A DNA stretch of 64,000 nt, from the NCBI GenBank assembly GCA_036346225.1, contig JARFIW010000961.1, positions 834,001-898,000 on the forward strand, given 5' to 3'. The notes beneath the pieces are model-generated. The model saw only the letters and a list, made by a program, of their open reading frames with translations, was not told where the DNA came from and did no database searches. Below, in pieces: positions 1 to 11,627 of this stretch. The translations under genes were made by a program, and so were the position numbers. Source of the DNA: Platerodrilus igneus. Lineage: Eukaryota > Arthropoda > Insecta > Coleoptera > Lycidae. Numbering within the stretch: position 1 is the first letter of the stretch; the number at the start of each line of letters is the position of its first letter.

Positions 1-62
1 GCTTGATAATAATAAAAAACAATAGAAAGATTGTGTCTGTATTATTTATTTTAATATAATTT

Positions 63-300
63 TACAATGTTAGCCGAAGCAAATTATCCGACCCGGTGAA
101 GAAGTGTGTGTGAAGGGTCTAGAAAAGAAGAAATGGATGGAAACCTATCTATTGCAAAATGTTATAGGCACGGCAATAATAGTCTGCAATGTGCAAAACA
201 AAATACTTTGTTATTAAAAGAATGGTTTGATAATAATAAAAAACAATAGAAAAGATTGTGTCTGTATTATTATTGTAGTCAGTAAGAAATCTTTAATGCT
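63..300 (+). pseudogene. Truncated copy of Polinton-linked unnamed protein
   Basis: The segment reads IIRPGEEVCVKGLEKKKWMETYL and then jumps, after an internal deletion of about 90 bp relative to the copy at 4900-5000, to the Cys-Ala-x-x-Asn-containing C-terminal part. Its mirror is at 12500-12780 on the minus strand, with the same deletion, so the deletion predates the arm duplication. For the family, see 12799-13365. Confidence 0.5.
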
Positions 301-1229
301 GATGTCTGCAGAAAAAACAATTAAACTCAGACAGCACGAATGGGACTCTCAACCCTGAAAGCAATTATAATTGATCAACGCAATAGTTCTTTACTGGTTT
401 TACAACATTTAACAAATTGTACAGATATCTCGAAAGATTTGCCAAACACAGACAAACAGATAGACAGACTGACTGCACCAATTTTCTCATTCTCGCTTTT
501 AAAGAATAACAAGTCGTAGTTATTAAATCGCGAACTCAGTTTATCTGCAAGAAATATATAAACTAGGAAATTTATGAAATGCTCAAACTTCAAAAAAACT
601 AGAAATAAATGTATTGAAATATATGCTAACGTTGCAATTGGTGGATCTGCTCACGGAATAAACAATTTTTTTCCAGCACTTCATTTGGATTGACTATAAA
701 CTACTCAATAATTTTAACCTAACCACTATCATTATTCTTTCCTGACAAGGGTAATTTTAGCAAAAGTTTTCATTTTTGATTTGTTCTATAGAACACAACT
801 ACAACTTGACAATAAAGATTAAGCGATTATCACACACACATATTTTGAGTATATATAAAGATATTAAACAACAAGAACAGCAAAAAATTCAACCCATGTC
901 AGACAGCTTTTTTTCTTGTCAACGATAGTCTAGTCTAATGCTTCTTCAGCATTTGCATTTCCATAGTTACGTACTGAAGGTAACTCTGCAATTTTAGATC
1001 ACATGCATTTCTAATTTCAATTGCAAAAAATATGAAAGCATCTATTTGAAATGCATTTCTAACTTTAATCTCAAAAAAATGAGAGCATCTATTCAAAATA
1101 TGCACTCAGATTAAAAGTCAAAAATTGTTTTACACCGTTCTGTAAACTGAGATTACGTAGTTATTAAATCGGGAGTAATGTGAAATGAAACACACAATGT
1201 ATTTTTCTTTATTGTAATCTATAAAATAC

Positions 1230-1232
<3 letters not shown>

Positions 1233-1306
<74 letters not shown>
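1233..1306. repeat. (TA)n microsatellite in left arm
   Basis: This is a nearly pure TA dinucleotide run with one interrupting c. Counterparts of different length lie in the mirror arms at about 9166-9200 and 11541-11626, so the tract has changed length since the arms duplicated. Confidence 0.95.
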
Positions 1307-1349
1307 ATGTTATGTACTCTAGAATAAACATACTATAATTCACTTAAGT

Positions 1350-1497
1350 TCCCAAATATAAAGAACAGTTCTAACTCACTCCAACTCTGAACGGTTAAAA
1401 CTATTGCATTATCAGTTCTATGAGGGCTGTCTTTTTCATCTTTGACGCGCGGTCGTTTCTGGTTGTTCTTCTTCTTCGTGTTCACTAAAAAAAGATC
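1350..1497 (-). other. Possible small conserved exon in arm
   Basis: On the minus strand a splice-acceptor-like tttttttag is followed by an open frame of about 48 codons rich in Lys/Arg then Asp/Glu (NTKKKNNQKRPRVKDE...), ending in a stop. The same frame is open in R1 (about 8989-9139). In R2 (about 11362-11512) it has an early stop. About 80 bp upstream a GTATGT donor-like site follows another short open stretch. A nuclear-targeting basic patch is plausible. I do not recognise the protein, and conservation may simply reflect arm duplication. Confidence 0.25.
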
Positions 1498-2410
1498 AAA
1501 GATTCAAATGAATATTATATCAAGTAAATGCATTAAGAAAATTAAATCTATATATTAAGCTAACGAATACATACTCTGTATTGGTGTCATCAGGTCGTAC
1601 GTTGCAATTGGTGGTTCTGCTCACGGAGTCAACGATTTTTTTCTCCAGTACTTAATTTGGATTGACTATAAACTACTCAATAATTTTAACCCAATCACTA
1701 TCATTATTCTTTCCTGACAAGGACAATTTAAAAAAAAAAGGTTTTCATTTTTGATTTGTTCTATAGAACACACAACTACAACTTGGCAATAAAGATTGAA
1801 CGATTATCACACACACATATCTTGAGTATATAAGGATATTAAACAACAAGAACAGCAAAAAATTCAACTCATGTAAACAAGAATATAATGCTAAGGTATT
1901 GTCTAGATAGCAATTGTAGAAATATGAAATCTATAGAAAATTTAATAAAGCCAGTCATGTATAAATTTTTTTTAATTCTGACATCCACAGAAAAAATAAA
2001 AAGCGATAAATTTAATGCTAACATCAGCAGAATAATAAATAAATCCACTTAGTCAGCATTAATGGAAGACCGGTCTGGCTTCGAAACGGTGCACGCGTAT
2101 ATACCATATTTTAAAATTAAAGTTGTCAATTGCAAAACAAAAAAAATTAAATTTTACCTAGAAATCATTTGAAATATTTACTTTTTTTCAGTACAACTGA
2201 AAGAACTTGACTTTTATACATTTTTTTAATCGATATTATAGACTTTTTTCTATACTGTTGGTAAAATCTACGTGAAGTATTTATATTAAATAATAAACTG
2301 ACCTGTTAGAAAAAATTAAAAATTTGCATCGTTTTCTGAAAAAAAATTGCATACTTTTTTAGTACAACTGAAAGAACTTGACTTTTATACATTTTTTTAA
2401 TCGATATCAG

Positions 2411-2545
2411 ACTGTACAGAAACAGCAATGTTTAATTAGATCAGTCAAACATGATGTGTTTACTATTAAACAAAACAAAATTGTTCTTAATCCAAGCGAT
2501 GATAAAAGAATTCTTAGTACCTCATCCACTGATACTAACTATTGC
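2411..2545 (+). pseudogene. PolB C-terminal tail fragment
   Basis: The frame reads QKQQCLIRSVKHDVFTIKQ, followed by a DDKR motif. This is the extreme C-terminal part of Polinton-type protein-primed DNA polymerase B and repeats the tail of the fragment at 3857-4365. The sequence upstream is unrelated arm DNA, so this is only a duplicated tail. Minus-strand copies lie at about 7940-8068 and 10305-10438. Confidence 0.6.
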
Positions 2546-3856
2546 CTATTGTAGTAGTATTGATTACAAAAATTACATACGACAGCGAGTACTGTGTTAA
2601 AAAATTGTTTTCGTTGCAGAAAGTAACATCAATACCCGTCAATATTACTGTATTAGTCGATTAAGGCATGAGTTAATTTTTTACTACGTTTCCTTTTATT
2701 CGCTTAGGGCAATGCAGGGAAAAAGTTTGAATTGGCAACATTTTTTTATAATAAAATAAACCTTGATACAAAACCACATTCAGTTTTACTGAAAAGTAAA
2801 TCGGAGGAGATTGCTAACTATACGGTGTTATAATATTTTTATATATCTGTGTGAATAAACTCACAAAGTGCCAAATGAGCGGTTTGTCTAACTGATTGTT
2901 TTACTTAAAGCGATTGAAATTCATTTCAAACAAGTATTTATTAAGGTCATATAAAGACCAAAAGTTTTATCATAAAAATAACGTCGTGTAATTTAAATTT
3001 CATTACGTAGCATTCGTTGAATTTTAAAAAATTATTTTAAACCTCCATCATGAGTTAATTTTACTACGTGCTATAATTCATCCTTTAACTGATGAAGAAA
3101 TGAATTGCTTTAACAAAGTTTTATGGAAAATGCCATGCGTTGCACATTGCATATTCTATTTACAGGACGACATGAAACAAGAAAAACGCTTGGCAACATT
3201 TTTTTATAATAAAATAAATCTTAATACAAAATCACATTCAGTTTTACTGAAAAGGAAATATTTCACATTGATATGTTTGTATAAATTAAAGTTATTTTTT
3301 CCCTAAATTTTTAGTTAAACAAACAAAACGCATGAGTTTGATGCAGATTTTTTCTGGGATACTCAAATCTTTAGGAATTTTTTAATTGAAGCAACATTTT
3401 GGGAAAATTGTATCATTATTAAAGTTTACTGAGATTAAATCCATCTCTTCCAATAAATTAAAAATTGCACGACGTAATTATATTATGATAAAACTGCAGA
3501 ATGTTTTCAGAGTTGTTTTCAGTATGTAAATATGGAAAAATGTTTGCATGCGAATTGCTTTGGCGCGAGCAAGCAAGTTTTTTCGTTAACGCAGCTGAAT
3601 GAAAAATGATGTGAGATTGTTGTTATTGGAAATTGAAATTCAGTATTAATTTTTCTGCTGATGAACGTGCTTTGTTAAGGCAAGATTTTGAATTTACTTT
3701 ATTTTTCTGAAAAATTGCAAATGTCTAATTTTATAGCTATTTTGCTTACATCAGAACATATTTATGTATAAAGTAATTTAGCTAGTGGCTGAAGTTAGTA
3801 GTGGTATTTTAAATTTAACAGTGAAGTGTTACACTCGAAAGTAAATATAAACAATC

Positions 3857-4365
3857 ATGATCTGCTTAAAGAGTGTGTTCAACGTTTGTTCTCGTTTCGG
3901 ACTTTATAGCTATTCACATTTTGATTCAGTATTACGACACAATTCCAATTGCATTAAAAGGCAGAATATTAATTCTAAATATTTAATGTATTTTGATGTG
4001 AATAATTTATATGGGGCTGCAATGTCTGAATATTTTCCATATGGAGAATTAAAATTTTTTAGATGACACCATGCTAGAGCTTGTAGGGCTTAGATCTAAA
4101 ATGTACACTTACAGAGTTCAGGATAGGGTAATAAAGAAGTCAAAGGGATCTTCTTTAGCAAGTATTAAGCAAGTTTTTTTTGATGATTATAAGAATGCTT
4201 TGTTTTATAAACATACTATACAGAAACAGCAATGTTTAATTAGATCAGTCAAAACATGATGTCTTTACTATTAAAAAAAAACAAAATTGTTCTTAATCAA
4301 AGTGATGATAAAAGAATTCTTAGTACCTCAACCATTGATACTAAAACCTTGGGGGTATAACTATA
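3857..4365 (+). pseudogene. Polinton DNA polymerase B, palm and C-terminal part
   Basis: The first frame (3857-4066) contains SKYLMYFDVNNLYGAAMSEY, the motif A region of type B polymerases of the Polinton/adintovirus kind; the metal-binding Asp is in FDVNNLYG. After a break near 4066 a second frame (4071-4259) continues with LRSKMYTYRVQDRVIKKSKG, then KQVFFDDYKN, the C-terminal region typical of the family. Another frameshift near 4255 leads into the tail ending in DDKRIL. The polymerase would use a protein primer to copy the transposon. Most of the protein, including the exonuclease domain and motif C, is missing here, so this is a dead fragment. Its upstream 80 bp is inverted at 6265-6350. 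Confidence 0.8.
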
Positions 4366-4776
4366 CACTCAGAAATGACTTGTAAAGCTTCAACCCCTGG
4401 CTCAAACAAAGAATGCAATTTATTTTATCTCGATTAACATATAATATTTTTTAGTTATAAAAACTTCAGTGTTATGTTTATACCTGAACAAGTACGCAGC
4501 TTTTGGTTTTGGATTTATCTAAAAATAGGATACCTTTCAATCTACCCGAGTTGAACTATATTAGCATAAATGTATTGTAGAGAAAAAATAGTAGTAACCG
4601 TTCTGTTTAAAAAAAATCCAGTTTGTTATTGTTCAAAGATGTGTTAGCATAAGGTTGATGAGTATGTTGTTCAATATTAACAATTGCATTGTCGAAGTAA
4701 ACTTTTTCACGCACGTTTAGTATTTCACTATTCATTTTACATTTTAATTAAATAAATGCAGTCCTAACGATTGTAG

Positions 4777-5090
4777 AAACAACGGCTGGAATGGTGTTAT
4801 CATATATAGCGCTTTATTTGAAGCAAATTATCCGACCCGGTGAAGAAGTATTTGTGAAGGGTTTAGAAAAAGAAGAGATTGATTGAAAACCTTCCTAATG
4901 CAAAACATTGTAACTGATATGCTTGCACTAGGTTGTCCTAAGCTATCGGAGTTAAAAATCAACAATCGTTTAAAATATAACATCCATTGTTATAGACACA
5001 GCAATAATACTCTGCAATGCGCAAAACAAAATACCTTCTTTTTATTAAAAGAATGGCTTGATAATAATAAAAAAACAATAGAATGATTTT
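4777..5090 (+). pseudogene. Second copy of Polinton-linked unnamed protein, 3' half
   Basis: The frame runs from AGMVLSYIA through IIRPGEEVFVKGLEKE to a stop, then resumes as LMQNIVTDMLALGCPKLSELKINN and ends after a Cys-Ala-x-x-Asn and LLKEWLDNN. It is an inverted duplicate of 12800-13115 with extra lesions. It lies immediately 3' of the polymerase fragment and just downstream of the convergent integrase end (5164). Confidence 0.6.
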
Positions 5091-5163
5091 GTCTGTATTA
5101 TTTATTTTAATATCATTTTACAATGTTAGCCTTATTAACTATTATAACAACTTCTAGCAAACA

Positions 5164-5334
5164 TTATTTTTTATCGATCCAGCTATTGTGTACGTTAGAG
5201 AAGCCTAACCATTTTACAAAGACTTTATTTTCACTCTTTCTTAGGACTTTTTCTACCAGGTAAATTCCTGGATGTTTAACCTTTTGCAACTCCATTTCAT
5301 AAAATGCACCTTTGATTTCTTTTTCGTCTTGATC

Positions 5335-5392
<58 letters not shown>

Positions 5393-6154
5393 CGGATTGG
5401 TTACGTTTACCTTTTTAATCTTAAAAATTGCATTTGACCAGTTTGGCGTGTAACCTTTCGTAAATGCTTCCCTGTGTTTACTAATCCTCACACTGTCTTT
5501 AATTGAATATTTTGGTATTTTGGTTGCAAGTTTGATGTGGGTAAATGATGATTTAAGAATAGTTTTTTCATTTGATTTATCAACTTTTACAGGTTTGACT
5601 CCGATAGTTCTGTGAACTGTATTGTTGTATTGTTTCACAATATCGCTTAAATTTTTTATCCAATTGTAAGAACCGTTCAGGTTAAACAAGCGCCACATTT
5701 TTCCCTTTAAAGTTCTAATTACACGTTCCACAATGCATGCTTTCTTTGTAGAAAAAACGCTATAATGATTTATGCCGTATGTCTACATTAAGGATTGAAA
5801 GTGTTTGTTATAATATTCTTTACCAAAATCAGACTGCAAATTTCTTGACGGATCTTTAAATTTATTTAAAATTGTTTTCATTGTAGCAGTAACATTAATA
5901 CCCGTTTTACTTTTAAGTGGTAGAGCCCATACGTATTTGGAGAAACAATCAATAACTACTAAAATGTATTTAAATCCCTTGTTTGTTTGCAAATATGGTA
6001 ACATTTCAATCAAATCGGTCTGAAGAAGGTCATTTAAACCTTTCACTATCACTTTTGTCTCTCGAAATTTATTCTTGCTGGTGTATGAATTTCGTTTACT
6101 ATATCCTCTTTCACTTTTGATTGAGCAACTATCATAATACTTTTTTCTAATCAA
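5164..6154 (-). pseudogene. Polinton retroviral-type integrase with chromodomain
   Basis: Reading down the minus strand, the catalytic core starts with LLQTDLIEMLPYLQTNKGFK (first Asp) and YILVVIDCFSKYVWALPLK. It continues through LQSDFGKEYYNKHFQ (second Asp) and the VERVIRTLKGKMWR region (Glu), so the DDE triad is all present. A premature TAG separates the second Asp from the Glu, in the same frame, near 5783. The middle part ends in NWSNAIFKIKKVN, then an (AT)n expansion at 5338-5390 interrupts the chain. Beyond it a C-terminal chromodomain is readable (VKHPGIYLVEKVL, VFVKWLGFSNVHNSWI) to a stop at 5164-5166. The enzyme would insert Polinton ends. The N-terminal zinc-binding part is not seen. 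The gene is inactive, but its chromodomain is well kept. Confidence 0.88.
5338..5390. repeat. (TA)n tract inside the integrase gene
   Basis: This TA microsatellite lies between the integrase core and chromodomain and is read through as alternating Ile-Tyr. It either expanded from a short coding run or inserted there. It shifts the frame relative to the chromodomain. Confidence 0.9.
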
Positions 6155-6264
6155 GATTTATTAAATACAATTAATAAATACTTCTATGTTAGAATGTCGT
6201 GGGCTCCACTTGCTTTCAAAGGAACTTTTAATATAAAATCAAGAAACATTGTGGTATTGTTTAT

Positions 6265-6842
6265 AAGTCCGGAACCGGAACAAACGTTGAACACCCTCCT
6301 TTAAGTGGATCATGATTGTTTATATTTACCTTCAAGTGTAAAACTTCTTGGATTGCCCAACCTGAATCCTTTTCGCCAAATTCCTCTAATCGCTTCGAAA
6401 TCTTGTCTAATACGTTCTCTTTATACTACCGCTTGAGATTGGTATTTATATCAATGTGACGATTTGCAGTAGGAAACGTCTTCAAATTTTTTTTGCCAGT
6501 TGTAGGCTTAACAAAGTTAGCGGTCAATATTACATTAACTTTTAACATTGACTTTTTTAAGCAAGCAACAATCTTGCGTTTAAAACTAGCGAACGCCTTG
6601 TCTAAGAACACTAGAGGATCTCTATAACTTAAATTGGTAATAAGTCCCGTAATTATTCGACTTCCAAAACATGTTTGTACATCATGCCAAATCAGATTTT
6701 TTCGAATATGACCTTTAGAAAGCGTTGCATCAATACCTATACCTTGATATTCCAAAGAGCGGTTCAAGTGCCTCAATCGTTCAAGGTAACTTTTAAGATG
6801 TGCCCTGACGATTGTCTTCGTATACATTATTTCTAATAGCAA
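6265..6842 (-). pseudogene. Polinton DNA polymerase B, N-terminal part
   Basis: The frame contains LIWHDVQTCFGSRIITGLIT, YRDPLVFLDKAFASFKRK, a LKVNVILTANF strand, and FPTANRHIDINTNLK. After one in-frame TAG near 6426 it continues with LEEFGEKDSGWAIQEVLHL and VNINNHDPLKGG. This is the order seen in the N-terminal region of arthropod Polinton/PolB2-like polymerases. It ends near 6265 in a stretch that is the inverted copy of 3825-3910. The two PolB pieces of this window therefore face each other and overlap in sequence, so they come from two copies or an inversion. The 5' end of the gene is unclear. Confidence 0.7.
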
Positions 6843-7320
6843 GCTTCAATATACTAATATTTGCTTTGATAATTATAATGTGTTTTGTTATTGCATCGAC
6901 TGATCTGATTAGTTTCACGCATTTCACAGTTAATTTCAAAATAGCGCTACTAATCTCGGCCACGGTTTCAGAATTCATGATTCTATACAAATCAATACAC
7001 TACTTAATATATGTACAGCTTTATTTACTATTTATACAAAAATATCATCTGACAAAAGCAAAACAACTATAAATGAATTAGCATACAACATCATTTTTCA
7101 TTCAGCTGCGTTAACGAAAAAATTTGCTTGCTTGCAGTATGGTAATCAAATGTTTTTTATACGACCTTTGATTTATGCTGTGTGTACAGAAAACACACTA
7201 TCATTACAGAGCTATTTTTTATGGTTACATATAAAAAAATTTAATAAAAAATAAAGCAAATTTGAAAAAATGTCACAGATTAAACCGTCAATGTTGTTTA
7301 ATAATTTACACGCACTATAG

Positions 7321-9165
7321 AATATGTAATGTGCAACGCATGACATTTTCCATAAAACTTTGTTAAAGATTTTTCATTTCTTTATCAGTTAAAGGATTAA
7401 TTATAGCACGTAGTAAAACTAACTCATGATGGAAGTATAAAATAATTTTTTAAAATTCAACGAATGCTACGTAATGAAATTTAAATTACACAACGTTATT
7501 TATATGATAAAACTTTTGGTCTTTTATATGACCTTAACAAATACTTGTTTGAAATGAATGTCAATCGCTTTAAGTGAAAAAATCAGTTAGACAAACCGCT
7601 CATTTGGCGCTTTGTGAGTTTATTCACACAGATATATAAAAATATTATAACACCGTATAGTTAGCAATCTCCTCCGATTTACTTTTCAGTAAAACTGAAT
7701 GTGATTTTGTATCAAGGTTTATTTTATTATAAAAAAATGTTGCCAATTCAAACTTTTTCTCTGCATTGCCCTAAGCGAATAAAAAGAAACGTAGTAAAAA
7801 ATTAACTCATGCCTTAATCGACTAATTCAGTAATATTGACGGGTATTGATGTTACTTTCTGCAACGAAAACAATTTTTTTTAACACAGTACTCGCTGTCG
7901 TATGTAATTTTTGTAATCAATACTACAAAAATAGGTAATAGTTAGTATGAGTGGTTGAGGTACTAAGAATTCTTTTATCATCCCTTGGATTATGAACAAT
8001 TTTGTTTTGTTTAATAGTAAACACATCATGTTTGACTGATCTAATTAAACATTGCTGTTTCTGTACAGTCTGATATCGATTAAAAAAATGTATAAAAGTC
8101 AAGTTCTTTCAGTTGTACTAAAAAACGTATGCAATTTTTTTTCAGAAAACGATGCAAATTTTTAATTTTTTTTAACAGGTCAGTTTATTATTTAATATAA
8201 ATACTTCACGTAGATTTTACCAACAGTATAGAAAAAAAGTCTATGATATCGACTAAAAAAATGTATAAAAGTCAAGTTCTTTCAGTTGTACTGAAAAAAA
8301 GTAAATATTTCAAATGATTTCCAGGTAAAATTTAATTTTTTTTGTTTTGCAATTGACAACTTTAATTTTAAAATATGGTATATACGCGTGCACTGTTTCG
8401 AAGCCAGACCGGTCTTCCATTAATGCTGACTAAGTGGATTTATTTATTATTCTGCTGATGTTAGCATTAAATTTCTCGCTTTTTATTTTTTCTGTGGATG
8501 TCAGCATTAAAAAAATTTATACATGACTGGCTTTATTAAATTTTCTATAGATTTCATATTTCTACAATTGCTATCTAGACAATACCTTAGCATTATATTC
8601 TTGCTTACATGAGTTGAATTTTCTGCTGTTCTTGTTGTTTAATATCCTTATATACTCAAGATATGTGTGTGTGATAACCGTTCAATCTTTATTGCCAAGT
8701 TGTAGTTGTGTGTTCTATAGAACAAATCAAAAATGAAAACCTTTTCTTTAAAAATTGTCCTTGTCAGGAAAGAATAATGATAGTGATTGGGTTAAAATTA
8801 TTGAGTAGTTTATAGTCAATCCAAATTAAGTACTGGAGAAAAAAATCGTTGACGCCGTAAGCAGATCCACCAATTGCAACGTACGACCTGATGACTCCAA
8901 TACAGAGTATGTATTCGTTAGCTTAATATATAGATTTAATTTTCTTAATGCATTTACTTGATATAATATTCATTTGGATCTTTTTTTAGTGAACACGAAG
9001 AAGAAGAACAACCAGAAACGACCGCGCGTCAAAGATGAAGAAGACAGCCCTCATAGAACTGATAATGCAATAGTTTTAACCGTTCAGAGTTGGAGTGAGT
9101 TAGAACTGTTCTTTAAATTTGGGAACTTAAGTGAATTATAGTATGTTTATTCTAGAGTACATAAC

Positions 9166-9204
<39 letters not shown>

Positions 9205-9690
9205 TATATAGATTACAATAAAGAAAAATACATTGTGTGTTTCATTTCACATTACTCCCGATTTAATAACTACGTAATCTCAGTTTACAGAACGGTGTAA
9301 AACAATTTTTGACTTTTAATCTGAGTGCGTATTTCGAATAGATGCTCCCATTTTTTTTGCGATTAAAGTTAGAAATGCATTTCAAATAGATGCTTTCATA
9401 TTTTTTGCAATTGAAATTAGAAATGCATGTGATCTAAAATTGCAGAGTTGCCTTCAGTACGTAACTATGGAAATGCAAATGCTGAAGAAGCATTAGACTA
9501 GACTATCGTTGACAAGAAAAAAAGCTGTCTGACATGGGTTGAATTTTCTGCTCTTCTTGTTGTTTAATATCTTTATATATACTCAAGATATGTGTGTGTG
9601 ATAATCGCTCAATCTTTATTGTCAAGTTGTAGTTGTGTTCTATAGAACAAATCAAAAATGAAAACTTTTGTTAAAATTACCCTTGTCAGG
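7321..9690. repeat. Right arm, copy R1 (truncated)
   Basis: This is a direct-repeat copy of 9691-12110 and the reverse complement of about 900-3160. It starts at the motif aatatgtaatgtgcaacgc and is cut at about 9690, right after ccttgtcagg, where copy R2 begins with the same motif (aatatgcaatgtgcaacgc). The junction is therefore head-to-tail. It differs from the left arm more than R2 does, for example at 8830-8910 and in its shorter (AT)n tract at about 9166-9200. It contains a PolB tail fragment on the minus strand and a possible small exon at about 8989-9139. Confidence 0.75.
7940..8068 (-). pseudogene. PolB tail fragment in arm R1
   Basis: The minus strand repeats the polymerase C-terminal tail seen at 2411-2545, with a few substitutions. 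It exists only as part of the arm duplication. Confidence 0.5.
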
Positions 9691-10304
9691 AATATGCAAT
9701 GTGCAACGCATGGCATTTTCCATAAAACTTTGTTAAAGCAATTCATTTCTTCATCAGTTAAAGGATTAATTATAGCACGTAGTAAAATTAACTCATGATG
9801 GAGGTTTAAAATAATTTTTTAAAATTCAACGAATGCTACGTAATGAAATTTAAATTACACGACGTTATTTTTATGATAAAACCATTGGTCTTTTATATGA
9901 CCTTAATAAATACTTGTTTGAAATGAATTTCAATCGCTTTAAGTAAAACAATCAGTTAGACAAACCGCTCATTTGGCACTTTGTGAGTTTATTCACACAG
10001 ATATATAAAAATATTATAACACCGTATAGTTAGCAATCTCCTCCGATTTACTTTTCAGTAAAACTGAATGTGGTTTTGTATCAAGGTTTATTTTATTATA
10101 AAAAAATGTTGCCAATTCAAACTTTTTCCCTGCATTGCCCTAAGCGAATAAAAGGAAACGTAGTAAAAAATTAACTCATGCCTTAATCGACTAATACAGT
10201 AATATTGACGGGTATTGATGTTACTTTCTGCAACGAAAACAATTTTTTTTAACACAGTACTCGCTGTCGTATGTAATTTTTGTAATCAATACTACTACAA
10301 TAGG

Positions 10305-10438
10305 CAATAGTTAGTATCAGTGGATGAGGTACTAAGAATTCTTTTATCATCGCTTGGATTAAGAACAATTTTGTTTTGTTTAATAGTAAACACATCATGT
10401 TTGACTGATCTAATTAAACATTGCTGTTTCTGTACAGT
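10305..10438 (-). pseudogene. PolB tail fragment in arm R2
   Basis: The minus strand repeats the polymerase C-terminal tail, nearly identical to the left-arm copy at 2411-2545. Confidence 0.5.
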
Positions 10439-11537
10439 CTGATATCGATTAAAAAAATGTATAAAAGTCAAGTTCTTTCAGTTGTACTAAAAAACGTATG
10501 CAATTTTTTTTCAGAAAACGATGCAAATTTTTAATTTTTTCTAACAGGTCAGTTTATTATTTAATATAAATACTTCACGTAGATTTTACCAACAGTATAG
10601 AAAAAAAAGTCTATGATATCGATTAAAAAAATGTATAAAAGTCAAGTTCTTTCAGTTGTACTGAAAAAAAGTAAATATTTCAAATGATTTCTAGGTAAAA
10701 TCTAATTTTCTGTTTTGCAATTGACAACTTTAATTTTAAAATATGATATATACGCGTGCACAGTTTCGAAGCCAGACCGGTCTTCCATTAATGCTGACTA
10801 AGTGGATTTATTTATTATTCTGCTGATGTTAGCATTAAATTTATCGCTTTTTATTTTTTCTGTGGATGTCAGAATTAAAAAAAATTTATACATGACTGGC
10901 TTTATTAAATTTTCTATAGATTTCATATTTCTACAATTGCTATCTAGACAATACCTTAGCATTATATTCTTGTTTACATGAGTTGAATTTTTTGCTGTTC
11001 TTGTTGTTTAATATCCTTATATACTCAAGATATGTGTGTGTGATAATCGTTCAATCTTTATTGCCAAGTTGTAGTTGTGTGTTCTATAGAACAAATCAAA
11101 ATGAAAACCTTTTTTTAAATTGTCCTTGTCAGGAAAGAATAATGATAGTGATTGGGTTAAAATTATTGAGTAGTTTATAGTCAATCCAAATTAAGTACTG
11201 GAGAAAAAAATCGTTGACTCCGTGAGCAGAACCACCAATTGCAACGTACGACCTGATGACACCAATACAGAGTATGTATTCGTTAGCTTAATATATAGAT
11301 TTAATTTTCTTAATGCATTTACTTGATATAATATTCATTTGAATCTTTGATCTTTTTTTAGTGAACACGTAGAAGAAGAACAACCAGAAACGACCGCGCG
11401 TCAAAGATGAAAAAGACAGCCCTCATAGAACTGATAATGCAATAGTTTTAACCGTTCAGAGTTGGAGTGAGTTAGAACTGTTCTTTATATTTGGGAACTT
11501 AAGTGAATTCTAGTATGTTTATTCTAGAGTACATAAC

Positions 11538-11540
<3 letters not shown>

Positions 11541-11626
<86 letters not shown>
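11541..11626. repeat. (AT)n microsatellite in right arm R2
   Basis: This is a long AT run broken once by tatattatat. It is the mirror of the 1233-1306 tract and much longer than the R1 tract. Confidence 0.95.

Positions 11627-11627
<1 letters not shown>

Larger units (their letters stand above)
633..1874. repeat. 265-bp direct repeats flanking ~700 bp, TRIM-like
   Basis: A 265-bp sequence occurs twice in the same orientation inside the arm, at about 633-898 and 1600-1874. The spacer of about 700 bp holds the TA tract and a possible exon. The same arrangement is mirrored at 10980-12228 and, cut short, at 8613-9690. The repeat runs from TTGAATTTT to CAATTGCAACGT on the right-arm strand. It could be a terminal-repeat retroelement in miniature or just a local duplication. 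I see no target-site duplication. Confidence 0.45.
1..3300. repeat. Left arm of giant Polinton inverted repeat
   Basis: This arm is the reverse complement of the right arm at about 9691-12857; paired positions sum to roughly 12858, so base 1 already lies inside the arm and the arm continues outside the window. It also pairs, less closely, with 7321-9690. Inside it are an (AT)n tract at 1233-1306, a 265-bp direct repeat (about 633-898 and 1600-1874), a ~55-bp direct repeat (about 2180-2240 and 2350-2410) and a tail piece of DNA polymerase B. By eye the match to 9691-12857 is close: over 1380-1660 only a few differences are visible. Very long terminal inverted repeats are usual for Polintons, but arms of over 3 kb carrying gene fragments look like a secondary inverted duplication. 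Confidence 0.8.

Noticed and set aside
375..593. 72-codon frame conserved with 12265-12483
   Set aside because: Its conservation is explained by the inverted arms; composition and start show no sign of a real gene.
10983..11180. 65-codon frame in the right arm
   Set aside because: It covers the 265-bp direct repeat and breaks in the other copies.
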